A stretch of 64,000 bases of DNA from Brotaphodocola faecis. GTDB lineage: Bacteria > Bacillota > Clostridia > Lachnospirales > Lachnospiraceae. The translations under genes were made by a program, and so were the position numbers. The stretch covers positions 1 through 64,000 of the forward strand of contig NZ_JBBMFJ010000008.1 in assembly GCF_040096075.1 (NCBI RefSeq), given 5' to 3'. Shown in pieces: positions 8,884-15,749 of this stretch; within the stretch, counting starts at the first letter, position 1, and each line of letters opens with the position of its first letter. The notes under the pieces are model-generated. The model ran no database searches. It worked only from the letters and a program-made list of their open reading frames with translations, and was not told the origin of the DNA.

Positions 8884-9786
8884 TTATTTCATGTCGTTGC
8901 CGTGCAGCTTGTCGATGTATTTGCCGTCCAGAACATCTTTTAAGTAGCGGCCGTACTGGTTCTTCTTTAACTCCTCGTAGGTCTCCAGAACCTGCTCCTT
9001 GGTGATCCAGCCGTTTAAGTAGGCGATCTCCTCCAGGCACGCGATCTTGCGGTGCTGATGGGTCTCTACGGTCTTTACAAAATTGGTGGCCTCCACCAGG
9101 GACTCATGGGTTCCGGTGTCAAGCCAGGTAAAGCCCTGGCCCAGGAGCGTTACGTCCAGCTCGCCGTTCTCCAGGTAAATACGGTTTAAATCCGTGATCT
9201 CCAGCTCGCCGCGGGCAGACGGTTTTAAGCTCTTGGCATACTCGACCACACGGTTGTCGTAGAAGTACAGGCCAGTCACGCAGTAGTTGGACTTCGGATG
9301 CTCCGGCTTCTCCTCGATGGAAACGGCCTTGCCCTGATCGTCGAATTCCACGATGCCGAAACGCTCCGGATCGTCTACATAATAACCGAACACGGTAGCT
9401 CCCTTCTCCTTGGCTGCTGCCGCGCGCAGGCGCTTCTTTAAGCCCTGGCCGTGGAAGATGTTGTCGCCCAGTACCATGGCAACCGGCTCTCCACCGATGA
9501 ACTCCTCGCCGATGATAAAGGCCTGTGCCAGTCCGTCCGGACTCGGCTGTACCGCATAGGACAGCTCCACGCCAAACTGATGGCCGTCTCCCAGAAGCGC
9601 CTCAAAACGCGGGGTGTCTACCGGGGTAGAGATGATCAGGATCTCCCGGATGCCGGCGTTCATAAGAACGGACAGCGGATAGTAGATCATTGGCTTGTCG
9701 TAAATAGGAAGCAACTGCTTGGATGTTACCTTGGTCAGCGGGTACAGGCGGGTGCCTGAGCCGCCTGCCAGAATGATACCTTTCAT
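8884..9786 (-). CDS. rfbA: Glucose-1-phosphate thymidylyltransferase
   Basis: Joins dTTP and glucose-1-phosphate, the first step of the dTDP-rhamnose route. The 300-aa protein begins MKGIILAGGSGTRLYPLT, the GGxGTRLxPxT nucleotide loop, followed by KQLLPIYDKPMIYYPLS and GDNIFHG, all typical of RfbA/RmlA. AAGGAGAAC precedes the ATG. It is the first gene of the rfbABD-glmM unit, with a promoter about 80 nt upstream. Confidence 0.96.
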   Translation of the reverse strand: MKGIILAGGSGTRLYPLTKVTSKQLLPIYDKPMIYYPLSVLMNAGIREILIISTPVDTPRFEALLGDGHQFGVELSYAVQPSPDGLAQAFIIGEEFIGGEPVAMVLGDNIFHGQGLKKRLRAAAAKEKGATVFGYYVDDPERFGIVEFDDQGKAVSIEEKPEHPKSNYCVTGLYFYDNRVVEYAKSLKPSARGELEITDLNRIYLENGELDVTLLGQGFTWLDTGTHESLVEATNFVKTVETHQHRKIACLEEIAYLNGWITKEQVLETYEELKKNQYGRYLKDVLDGKYIDKLHGNDMK

Positions 9787-9832
9787 AAGTGTTCTCCTTT
9801 TGAATACATAAAATACCGCCCGGGTCTCTTTT

Positions 9833-9890
9833 GTACAAACGGACAGTTTAAGCTAGTTTGTACTATACCACAGATGCGCCGATATTGCAA
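9833..9890 (-). promoter_or_regulatory. rfbA operon promoter with overlapping inverted repeat
   Basis: Minus-strand TTGCAA (9885-9890), 17 nt, TATAGT (9862-9867). A perfect 8-bp inverted repeat GTACAAAC/GTTTGTAC at 9833-9840 and 9856-9863 overlaps the -10 and the start of transcription. It could be an operator or an initial hairpin; no regulator is evident. Confidence 0.65.
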
Positions 9891-9933
9891 TCTGGGGCCG
9901 GAAAGAGACCGGGCGGGAATTCGAAATTTTTTA

Positions 9934-10569
9934 TTAATTTGTGAGGGTTTCTGTTGAAACATGAAGGGCGCGGGCCAGTTTCTGCAGCGTCTGGGCCTGG
10001 GTTTTGCTGATATCCCGCTCTCCCTGCTCAAACAACTGAATCTGCCGCAATGGGACGCCTGACTGGTCAGCCAGTTCCCGCTGGGATAATTTTGCATATG
10101 CTCTGAGGCGCTTCAGCTTGGACTGCTTCCTGTCTTCTTCCATGCGTTTATCCACGATTTCTACAAACATCCGGATATCTGCTTCATGAAGAGGATTATA
10201 CATGCTGCAGACTTCCGTGACAGGGATAACACTTTGGATTCGTTTGAAGGTTTTTACACTGTGCCACTGGTAATAAGCCAGGACCCAGCCGGTCCAGTAC
10301 TCTGGAGTTTTATCCAGATACATGACATCTTCTGTGTCCGGAACCGGAAGTCCGCTAAGGCTCAGTACTTCCTTTGCCACCTCACAGCCATTCTTTCCTG
10401 CTGTAAAAGCTGGATTCCCCATTTCGAACTGTGCGGCCATACCGCTGATTAAAAACATAGTGTAAAAATCATTTAGCTCAAAATCCAGTGTATTCACTGC
10501 ATAATCCAGCATATCCCCCATGACACGCTGAGCCAGCGGGAGGTACTCTTCATCGTAAGCGTGGATCAT
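9934..10569 (-). CDS. Xre-family regulator with an unknown N-terminal domain (putative antitoxin)
   Basis: A 211-aa protein. Residues about 145-205 are a helix-turn-helix of the Xre/HTH_3 type (LSQRELADQSGVPLRQIQLFEQGERDI). The first about 140 residues are an uncharacterised domain with LNDFYTMFLISGMAAQFEMG and the Trp-rich YWTGWVLAYYQWHSVKTF; I do not recognise a function. Its ATG lies inside the last 20 nt of the DUF3990 gene upstream, so translation is probably coupled. The pairing of a likely ADP-ribosyltransferase-type protein with a DNA-binding partner, and the inverted repeat around their promoter, suggest an autoregulated toxin-antitoxin-like module with this as the antitoxin. That role is inference. 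Confidence 0.7.
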   Translation of the reverse strand: MIHAYDEEYLPLAQRVMGDMLDYAVNTLDFELNDFYTMFLISGMAAQFEMGNPAFTAGKNGCEVAKEVLSLSGLPVPDTEDVMYLDKTPEYWTGWVLAYYQWHSVKTFKRIQSVIPVTEVCSMYNPLHEADIRMFVEIVDKRMEEDRKQSKLKRLRAYAKLSQRELADQSGVPLRQIQLFEQGERDISKTQAQTLQKLARALHVSTETLTN

Positions 10570-11227
10570 GATTCTTCATCCCCTCCCTCATAATGTCGAT
10601 CATGTACAGGTCAGTAACCCGGGCTTCTTCTCCTTTTGTCTCCCGATACTGACGGCGTGCCGCCTTATCTCTCTGTATTTTCTTTTGATAATATTCTTCT
10701 GCGTATGCGGCCTCGTAATCCAGAAAACACAATTGGGAAAATACCTTCTGGCTCTTCAAAACCACTTGTTCCCCAAGCTTGCCAAGACGCATGGCATGTT
10801 CTAACTGCTTCAGAGAGATCGTTCCCATAACAAAATCCTGGGCAAAGGAAAAATACGAGTCATCCGCGCGGTATCCAATGATGATATCATACCCCGAAAT
10901 ATCAATCAGAAAATATTCTTGCAGGTATTCCTTTGCTTTTTCTGCAATGGAGCGTTGCTGCCAGTAGCTGCGGTAACGGGTCAGAAGTGCCAGCCAGTTC
11001 AGAATGCTATATTCACCCTGATTCAGATTCAGTACCTTTAATCCACCTAGCTCCAGTTCATAGCAGTTCGCGTAACCATCGGCATTTCTGGTACAAGCCC
11101 ATTCCTTGGCAAGTTCTATATTCTCCGTGCAATAGAAACCGCGCCCGTAATCGTTCGCATAACTGCCATGACCATATTCCGGATTTGTAATGATATGATC
11201 GGAACCATGATACAGAATTTTCTTCAT
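10550..11227 (-). CDS. DUF3990 protein, ADP-ribosyltransferase-like (putative toxin)
   Basis: A 225-aa cytoplasmic protein with the DUF3990 signature: YHGSD at residues 6-10, YGRGFYCTENIELAKEWA near 27-44, and YDIIIGYRADDSYF near 118. The His in YHGS and the Tyr in GFYCT occupy the places of the H and Y of H-Y-E/Q ADP-ribosyltransferases; which later residue would be catalytic cannot be settled by eye. AGGAGG precedes the ATG. It is the first gene of a two-gene unit whose second gene is an Xre protein overlapping it by 20 nt. The family assignment is from motif recognition; NAD-dependent toxicity is a hypothesis. Confidence 0.72.
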   Translation of the reverse strand: MKKILYHGSDHIITNPEYGHGSYANDYGRGFYCTENIELAKEWACTRNADGYANCYELELGGLKVLNLNQGEYSILNWLALLTRYRSYWQQRSIAEKAKEYLQEYFLIDISGYDIIIGYRADDSYFSFAQDFVMGTISLKQLEHAMRLGKLGEQVVLKSQKVFSQLCFLDYEAAYAEEYYQKKIQRDKAARRQYRETKGEEARVTDLYMIDIMREGMKNHDPRLR

Positions 11228-11270
11228 AGTCCTGCCTCCTGCCCTTTAAAACACTTGCTTTTTCAAAACA

Positions 11271-11325
11271 AAATATCGCTGTAGAGATACTTTTTTATTA
11301 TATCTCCACAGCGATATTTATACAA
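11271..11325 (-). promoter_or_regulatory. Promoter of the DUF3990-Xre unit inside a 19-bp inverted repeat; also terminator-like for the sortase gene
   Basis: Minus-strand TTGTAT (11320-11325), exactly 17 nt, TATAAT (11297-11302). An inverted repeat with 19-nt arms (11271-11289 and 11301-11319, one mismatch; core ATATCGCTGT) fills the -35/-10 spacer with one arm and the initially transcribed region with the other. This is a classic repressor-operator layout. Read from the upstream sortase gene the same repeat is a hairpin followed by TTTTGTTTTG, so it could also end that transcript. Confidence 0.75.
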
Positions 11326-11356
11326 TCTATTTATCGTTTTCTCTACATGGCAAGCA

Positions 11357-12241
11357 TTATTTCTGCGCTTCTCCAGACGTCTGGGCAGATGTCTCCGCAA
11401 CAGCCGCACCTGCATCCGGCACGTTTCTTCCAGTTGCCGGAAGGAAGTTACCGTCTTCATCTACCTCTGCCGCAAACAGCAGAGTGCGGGCATCGTTCTG
11501 CTCATAACTGCAGGTAACCAGCACAAACATGGAGTCAAAGGGTTGCTCTGGCACTTCCGCAAAGCTGCAGGGTGCCAGGCGCTCGCTGACCCACTTGTCA
11601 AAAGATGCCTGAGACTTGAAGGAGGTCTTGCGGACAATGCCGTTAGAGTCACTGTAGTAGCAGCCCAGAGTCTTTAAGTGAATGGTGCGCTCCGGAGTGT
11701 AGATTTCAAAGTACCGGTGGTTTTCAAAGAAATCCTGGTCTTTGAATTTGACTACATCCTTGAACATGGAGCCGTCCTTCATGTGGTGGCCGTAAATCGG
11801 GTTGTTCCAGCCACTGAAGTCGGACTTGCTGTCGGCATCCAGGTAGATGGTGCCATACACGCTGTCTTTGCCCTCAAAATCCTTGTGCAGGTAATACTGG
11901 TTGTCCGGGGACTGGACGATGGGATAATCGATCTTGGTATCCGGCACGCGGATCCAGCCGATGGTGTCCGGGTTGGTCTCCCAAAGTGGGGCAAAGTCAA
12001 TAGGGGAGACATACGGTGCCTCGGTCTCGGCTTCCGTCTCTTCCTCTGTTTCCGACGGTTCGGTCTCCGTCTGCTTTGCCGCTTCAGCCAGACTCTCTTC
12101 CAGGCGGCGCTGGGCCGCGGCATCCATCCATTCCTTTACCAGGCTGATGGCACTGGCGATGATGATAACCAGAAGAACAGCAATGATAATGCGCCTGAGA
12201 ATGCCGTTTGAATTCCTGTTTTTATTCTCGTGTTCCATCAT
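11357..12241 (-). CDS. srtB: Class B sortase
   Basis: A 294-aa membrane-anchored cysteine transpeptidase that would link sorting-signal proteins to the wall. A single N-terminal membrane helix (IIIAVLLVIIIASAISLV) is followed by an Ala/Glu/Thr-rich stalk, then the sortase B domain with catalytic His in YGHHM (about 152), Cys in LVTCSYE (about 244) and Arg in DARTLLF (about 252). TLGCYYSD and the long segment between His and Cys fit class B. The start is the ATG at 12241: GGAGG ends 5 nt before it and the upstream in-frame ATG at 12253 is part of that ribosome site. An Ala/Ser-rich tail after the domain is unusual. It sits alone between two terminators; the only obvious sorting-signal protein in the window is at 29858. 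Confidence 0.93.
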   Translation of the reverse strand: MMEHENKNRNSNGILRRIIIAVLLVIIIASAISLVKEWMDAAAQRRLEESLAEAAKQTETEPSETEEETEAETEAPYVSPIDFAPLWETNPDTIGWIRVPDTKIDYPIVQSPDNQYYLHKDFEGKDSVYGTIYLDADSKSDFSGWNNPIYGHHMKDGSMFKDVVKFKDQDFFENHRYFEIYTPERTIHLKTLGCYYSDSNGIVRKTSFKSQASFDKWVSERLAPCSFAEVPEQPFDSMFVLVTCSYEQNDARTLLFAAEVDEDGNFLPATGRNVPDAGAAVAETSAQTSGEAQK

Positions 12242-12258
12242 AAAATCCTCCATTTTGC

Positions 12259-12300
12259 AAAAAGCCAGATTTAATACTTTTGATTAAATCCAGCTTTTTT
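12259..12300 (-). terminator. prfA terminator
   Basis: Imperfect 17-bp inverted repeat (about 12259-12275 and 12283-12299, two mismatches) with a T-run on the minus strand just after the prfA stop. Confidence 0.7.
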
Positions 12301-12318
12301 CAATCGTCCTGATGATTC

Positions 12319-13392
12319 CTACACTTCATTCATCTTTGCCAGCTTCGCTGCCTGGTCAGCCGCGATGCAGGCATCCAGGATCTCCTGGATATCACCATTC
12401 ATGATCTTATCTAATTTGTACAGAGTCAGGTTGATGCGATGGTCGGTGACACGGCCCTGCGGGAAGTTGTAGGTACGGATCTTCTCAGAGCGGTCGCCGG
12501 TACCGATCTGGCTGCGGCGCTCTGCTGCTTCCGCGTTCTGCTTCTTCTCCAGCTCCAGGTCATACAGCTTGGAACGCAGGAGGCGGAATGCCTTCTCCTT
12601 GTTCTGCAGCTGGGATTTCTCAGTCTGGCTGTAGATGACAATGCCGGTCGGGATGTGGGTCAGACGTACCGCGGAGTCGGTGGTGTTGACACACTGTCCA
12701 CCGTTACCGGACGCACGCATAACATCGATGCGGCAGTCGTTCATGTCGATCTGAACGTCTACTTCCTCTGCCTCCGGCATCACTGCTACGGTTGCGGTGG
12801 AGGTATGGATACGGCCGCCGGACTCGGTCTCCGGGACACGCTGTACGCGGTGTACGCCGGACTCGTACTTCATCTTGGAGTATGCGCCCTTACCGGTGAT
12901 CATGGCCTGGACCTCTTTAAAGCCGCCAATGCCGTTCTCGCTTAAGGAGATGATCTCTACCTTCCAGTGCTGGCTCTCTGCGTAGTTTACGTACATGCGG
13001 TAAAGCTCTGCCGCGAACAGGGCTGCCTCATCGCCGCCTGCGCCGGCACGGATCTCCAGGATGATGTTCTTGTCATCGTTCGGGTCCTTCGGCAGTAACA
13101 GGATCTTCAGTTCCTGCTCCAGCTCTTCCACGCGCTTCTTGGCATCAGAAAGCTCCTCTTTGGCAAGCTCGCGCATCTCCTCGTCGCTCTCCTCTTCCAG
13201 AAGTGCCAGGCTGTCTTCGATGTCCTGCTTTGCCTGCTTGTAAGCTTTGTAAGCCTCTACTAACGGTGCCAGGTCAGCCTGCTCCTTCATGAGCTTGCGG
13301 AAGCGGTCCTGGTTCTCGGTTACGTTCGGCTCGCCTAATTCCTGCATGATTTCCTCATAGTGGATGAGGATGTCATCTAATCTGTCAAACAT
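12319..13392 (-). CDS. prfA: Peptide chain release factor 1
   Basis: Reads UAA and UAG and triggers peptide release. The 357-aa length is normal. It has the GGQ loop (ASGNGGQCVNTTDSAVR), the codon-recognition PxT tripeptide in RVPETESGGRIHTS, and the C-terminal SEKIRTYNFPQGRVTDHR. Gln of GGQ is the residue methylated by PrmC, whose gene lies immediately upstream (83-nt gap) in the same direction. The Cys after GGQ replaces the His common in other bacteria; this looks like normal variation. Confidence 0.97.
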   Translation of the reverse strand: MFDRLDDILIHYEEIMQELGEPNVTENQDRFRKLMKEQADLAPLVEAYKAYKQAKQDIEDSLALLEEESDEEMRELAKEELSDAKKRVEELEQELKILLLPKDPNDDKNIILEIRAGAGGDEAALFAAELYRMYVNYAESQHWKVEIISLSENGIGGFKEVQAMITGKGAYSKMKYESGVHRVQRVPETESGGRIHTSTATVAVMPEAEEVDVQIDMNDCRIDVMRASGNGGQCVNTTDSAVRLTHIPTGIVIYSQTEKSQLQNKEKAFRLLRSKLYDLELEKKQNAEAAERRSQIGTGDRSEKIRTYNFPQGRVTDHRINLTLYKLDKIMNGDIQEILDACIAADQAAKLAKMNEV

Positions 13393-13475
13393 GCGGTTCC
13401 TCCTATTATATATTTATATATGTTCGTATCTATCTGTTTCTTATTTCGTACCTGTTCCGTGGTTTCACGGATATA

Positions 13476-14342
13476 TCAGTCCGGCCAAATGCCGCATACC
13501 ACACGGTCTTTGCCCGGAAGGTCTTTCACAACTCTTACTTTATCAAAACCTGCTTCTCGCAGAAGCCCGCTCACAGCCTCGCCCTGGTCATATCCGATTT
13601 CCAGGTAAATGACTCCGCCCGGCTTTAACCAGGTTCCGGCTTTCTTTGCAATCTGCCGGTAAAATTTGAGGCCATCTTCGGTGCCATCCAGAGCCATCAT
13701 TGGCTCATGTTCCCGCACCTCCGGCTCCAGGGTAGCAATGACTGCTGTGGGAATGTAGGGCGGGTTGGATGTGATGATGTCGAAGGTTCCAGCCTCGCTC
13801 TGGGGCAGGGCTGTGAACAGGTCGCCCTGGCGGAAGATGATTTCTTTTTGATGTGCCTTCGCATTCCGCTCCGCCACCTTCAGCGCCTCTTCCGACAGAT
13901 CTGTGGCTGTCACCGATTCATATCCGCCCTTCACCGCCAAACTGATGGCAATGCAGCCGGATCCCGTGCAGAGATCCAGAAGTTTTTTCTCTGTGCTCTG
14001 CTGCTCCTGCAGCACCAGCTCCACCAGAGTCTCTGTGTCCTGGCGCGGAATCAGTACGTGCTCATTTACATAAAATTCCAGTCCCATAAATTCCTGGCTG
14101 CCCAGAATCTGCTGAAGCGGAATGCGGGATGCGCGCTTTGTGATCATGCTGCGGTAAGTCCGGATCTGTTCCTGCACCTGTTCGTCCTGCTCTGAAAGGG
14201 GACGCAGGCGGTCCATCAGGAAATGAACCAGATCCAGATGAAATGCCTCGAAGAGAAGCAGCTTTGCGTCATTCTCCCCGTCGGTATCCCCCGCCTGTAA
14301 GAGGGCTGCGCTTCCTTCGTTCAGAAGGTCGTAGAGTGTCAT
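13476..14342 (-). CDS. prmC: Release factor glutamine N5-methyltransferase
   Basis: Methylates the GGQ glutamine of release factors using SAM. The 288-aa protein has the SAM-binding DLCTGSGCIAISLA and the catalytic NPPYIP. The N-terminal helical domain binds the release factor in this family. Its ATG overlaps the stop of the DUF1385 gene (ATGA type, 4 nt) and prfA follows, so the three form a translationally linked unit. Confidence 0.95.
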   Translation of the reverse strand: MTLYDLLNEGSAALLQAGDTDGENDAKLLLFEAFHLDLVHFLMDRLRPLSEQDEQVQEQIRTYRSMITKRASRIPLQQILGSQEFMGLEFYVNEHVLIPRQDTETLVELVLQEQQSTEKKLLDLCTGSGCIAISLAVKGGYESVTATDLSEEALKVAERNAKAHQKEIIFRQGDLFTALPQSEAGTFDIITSNPPYIPTAVIATLEPEVREHEPMMALDGTEDGLKFYRQIAKKAGTWLKPGGVIYLEIGYDQGEAVSGLLREAGFDKVRVVKDLPGKDRVVCGIWPD

Positions 14343-15298
14343 CTGGTTTCCTCCTCCGGAATTTCTGTATCCGGGAAATTTTCCCTTAAGTATGCTTTCC
14401 AGTCAAACACCGCTTCCACCGCCGCAATGGCAACCTCGATCATGGAGTCATCCGGCTCACTGGTGGTAAGGTTCTGCATCCACAGTCCCGGCTTGCTGAG
14501 TAAGTTGACCACCGGATTGTCACTGCGGCCTGCAAGGCGCAGAAATTCGTAAGACACACCCGCAATGACCGGCACCAGAATGATGCGGCTTGCCATGCGA
14601 AGCAGTACGTTGTCTACCCGCACAACCATAAAGAACAGGATGCTGATGAGCATGACAATGATGAGGAAGCTGGTGCCGCAGCGCTTGTGCTGCTTGGAGC
14701 TTTCCCGCACATGGTCCACCGTGAGGGTCATGCCGTGCTCGATACAGTTGATGCATTTGTGTTCCGCGCCGTGATACATGAAGGTGCGGCGGATGTCTTC
14801 CATCCGGGAAATCAGTTTAATGTACGCGATAAAGATCGCGATGCGGATGACACCCTCTAAAATAGCCATGATGGTGTCGGAGTGGATGACCTGCTTACAG
14901 GCATTCGCAATGAGCAGCGGCAGCACCATAAAAATGCCGATGGCCATGACCACGGAAAACACCATGACAACCGCCATAAGCACCTGCTCCACTTTCTCCC
15001 CGAAGACCTTGTCCATCCACAGCTCCAGCTTTCCTGGCTCGGAGTCTTCATCATCCTCGAAGAAACTGGCAGAAAAGCTTAAGGTCCGCATGCCGAGGAT
15101 CATGGAATCCGCAAAGCTGAAGACGCCCCGTACAAAGGGGAGTCCGCAGAATGGCACCTTTTCCGTCATGCTGACGTAGGTGTCCTTTTTGACCTCAATG
15201 CCGCCGTCCGGCCTGCGCACAGCCGTGGCATACTGGTCTTTATTTTTCATCATAATTCCTTCAATGACGGCCTGGCCGCCGATACCGGAATATTTCAT
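14339..15298 (-). CDS. DUF1385 family membrane protein (YqhQ-like)
   Basis: A 319-aa integral membrane protein of unknown biochemical role. The N-terminus GIGGQAVIEGIMMK and the segment MYHGAEHKCINCIEHG, with conserved His and Cys residues, are the family hallmarks. Four to six hydrophobic segments are visible (for example LMAVVMVFSVVMAIGIFMVL and RCGTSFLIIVMLISILFFMV). This family is often the first gene before prmC and prfA in clostridia, as here. The His/Cys cluster might bind metal; that is a guess. Confidence 0.88.
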   Translation of the reverse strand: MKYSGIGGQAVIEGIMMKNKDQYATAVRRPDGGIEVKKDTYVSMTEKVPFCGLPFVRGVFSFADSMILGMRTLSFSASFFEDDEDSEPGKLELWMDKVFGEKVEQVLMAVVMVFSVVMAIGIFMVLPLLIANACKQVIHSDTIMAILEGVIRIAIFIAYIKLISRMEDIRRTFMYHGAEHKCINCIEHGMTLTVDHVRESSKQHKRCGTSFLIIVMLISILFFMVVRVDNVLLRMASRIILVPVIAGVSYEFLRLAGRSDNPVVNLLSKPGLWMQNLTTSEPDDSMIEVAIAAVEAVFDWKAYLRENFPDTEIPEEETR

Positions 15299-15322
15299 AT
15301 GAGTGATATCTCCTTATAAAGA

Positions 15323-15366
15323 AAAATAAGGTTGAGCCAAAGTGTCTCCACTTGAGTCTCAACCTT
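15323..15366 (-). terminator. rpmE terminator
   Basis: Inverted repeat AAGGTTGAG/CTCAACCTT (15328-15336, 15358-15366) followed on the minus strand by ATTTTTC. Confidence 0.8.
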
Positions 15367-15384
15367 ACTTCGCTCTCGTTATGC

Positions 15385-15588
15385 TTACGCCTTAACGCCG
15401 TATTTCTTGTTGAACTTATCGATACGACCGCGTGCAGAAGCAGCTTTCTGCTGACCGGTGTAGAAAGAATGGCACTTAGAGCAAACCTCTACGTGGATCT
15501 CTTCCTTGGTGGAACCGGTAACGAACTCGTTGCCGCAGTTGCAGGTAACCTTAGCCTGATAATAAGCTGGATGGATTCCTTCTCTCAT
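15385..15588 (-). CDS. rpmE: 50S ribosomal protein L31 (zinc-binding type)
   Basis: A 67-aa large-subunit protein. It starts MREGIHPAYYQAKVTC, and the zinc ligands of the C+ form are present: CNC near residue 15-17 and CSKC near 36-39. The start is the ATG at 15588 with GAGG just before it; an upstream in-frame GTG overlaps that ribosome site. It has its own promoter and terminator. Confidence 0.95.
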   Translation of the reverse strand: MREGIHPAYYQAKVTCNCGNEFVTGSTKEEIHVEVCSKCHSFYTGQQKAASARGRIDKFNKKYGVKA

Positions 15589-15609
15589 GATTTTCACCTC
15601 TTCACTTTC

Positions 15610-15717
15610 TCAATTATATAGTACTGTGATCGTCTAACGGTCTCATTCGTACCGTTAAAATCACGCCACATCTATAAACAGCTCCATAATTGTATCATAG
15701 AACGATGGCCTTGGCAA
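15610..15717 (-). promoter_or_regulatory. rpmE promoter and leader
   Basis: Minus-strand TTGCCA (15712-15717), 17 nt, TACAAT (15689-15694). The leader of about 95 nt contains an inverted repeat AACGGT/ACCGTT around 15635-15655. L31 leaders that bind their own protein are known in Firmicutes; assigning this leader to that class would need a covariance-model search. Confidence 0.65.
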
Positions 15718-15749
15718 GCATATTTTCTAAGGTTTTCAAAGATTTTTCA

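Noticed and set aside
11263..11460. Minus-strand 65-codon frame across the DUF3990 promoter
   Set aside because: It runs through the inverted repeat and the sortase 3' end in another frame and has no ribosome site.
13061..13243. Ser-rich 60-codon plus-strand frame within prfA
   Set aside because: Antisense to the Glu/Leu-rich helices of release factor 1; such Ser/Leu-rich shadows are expected.
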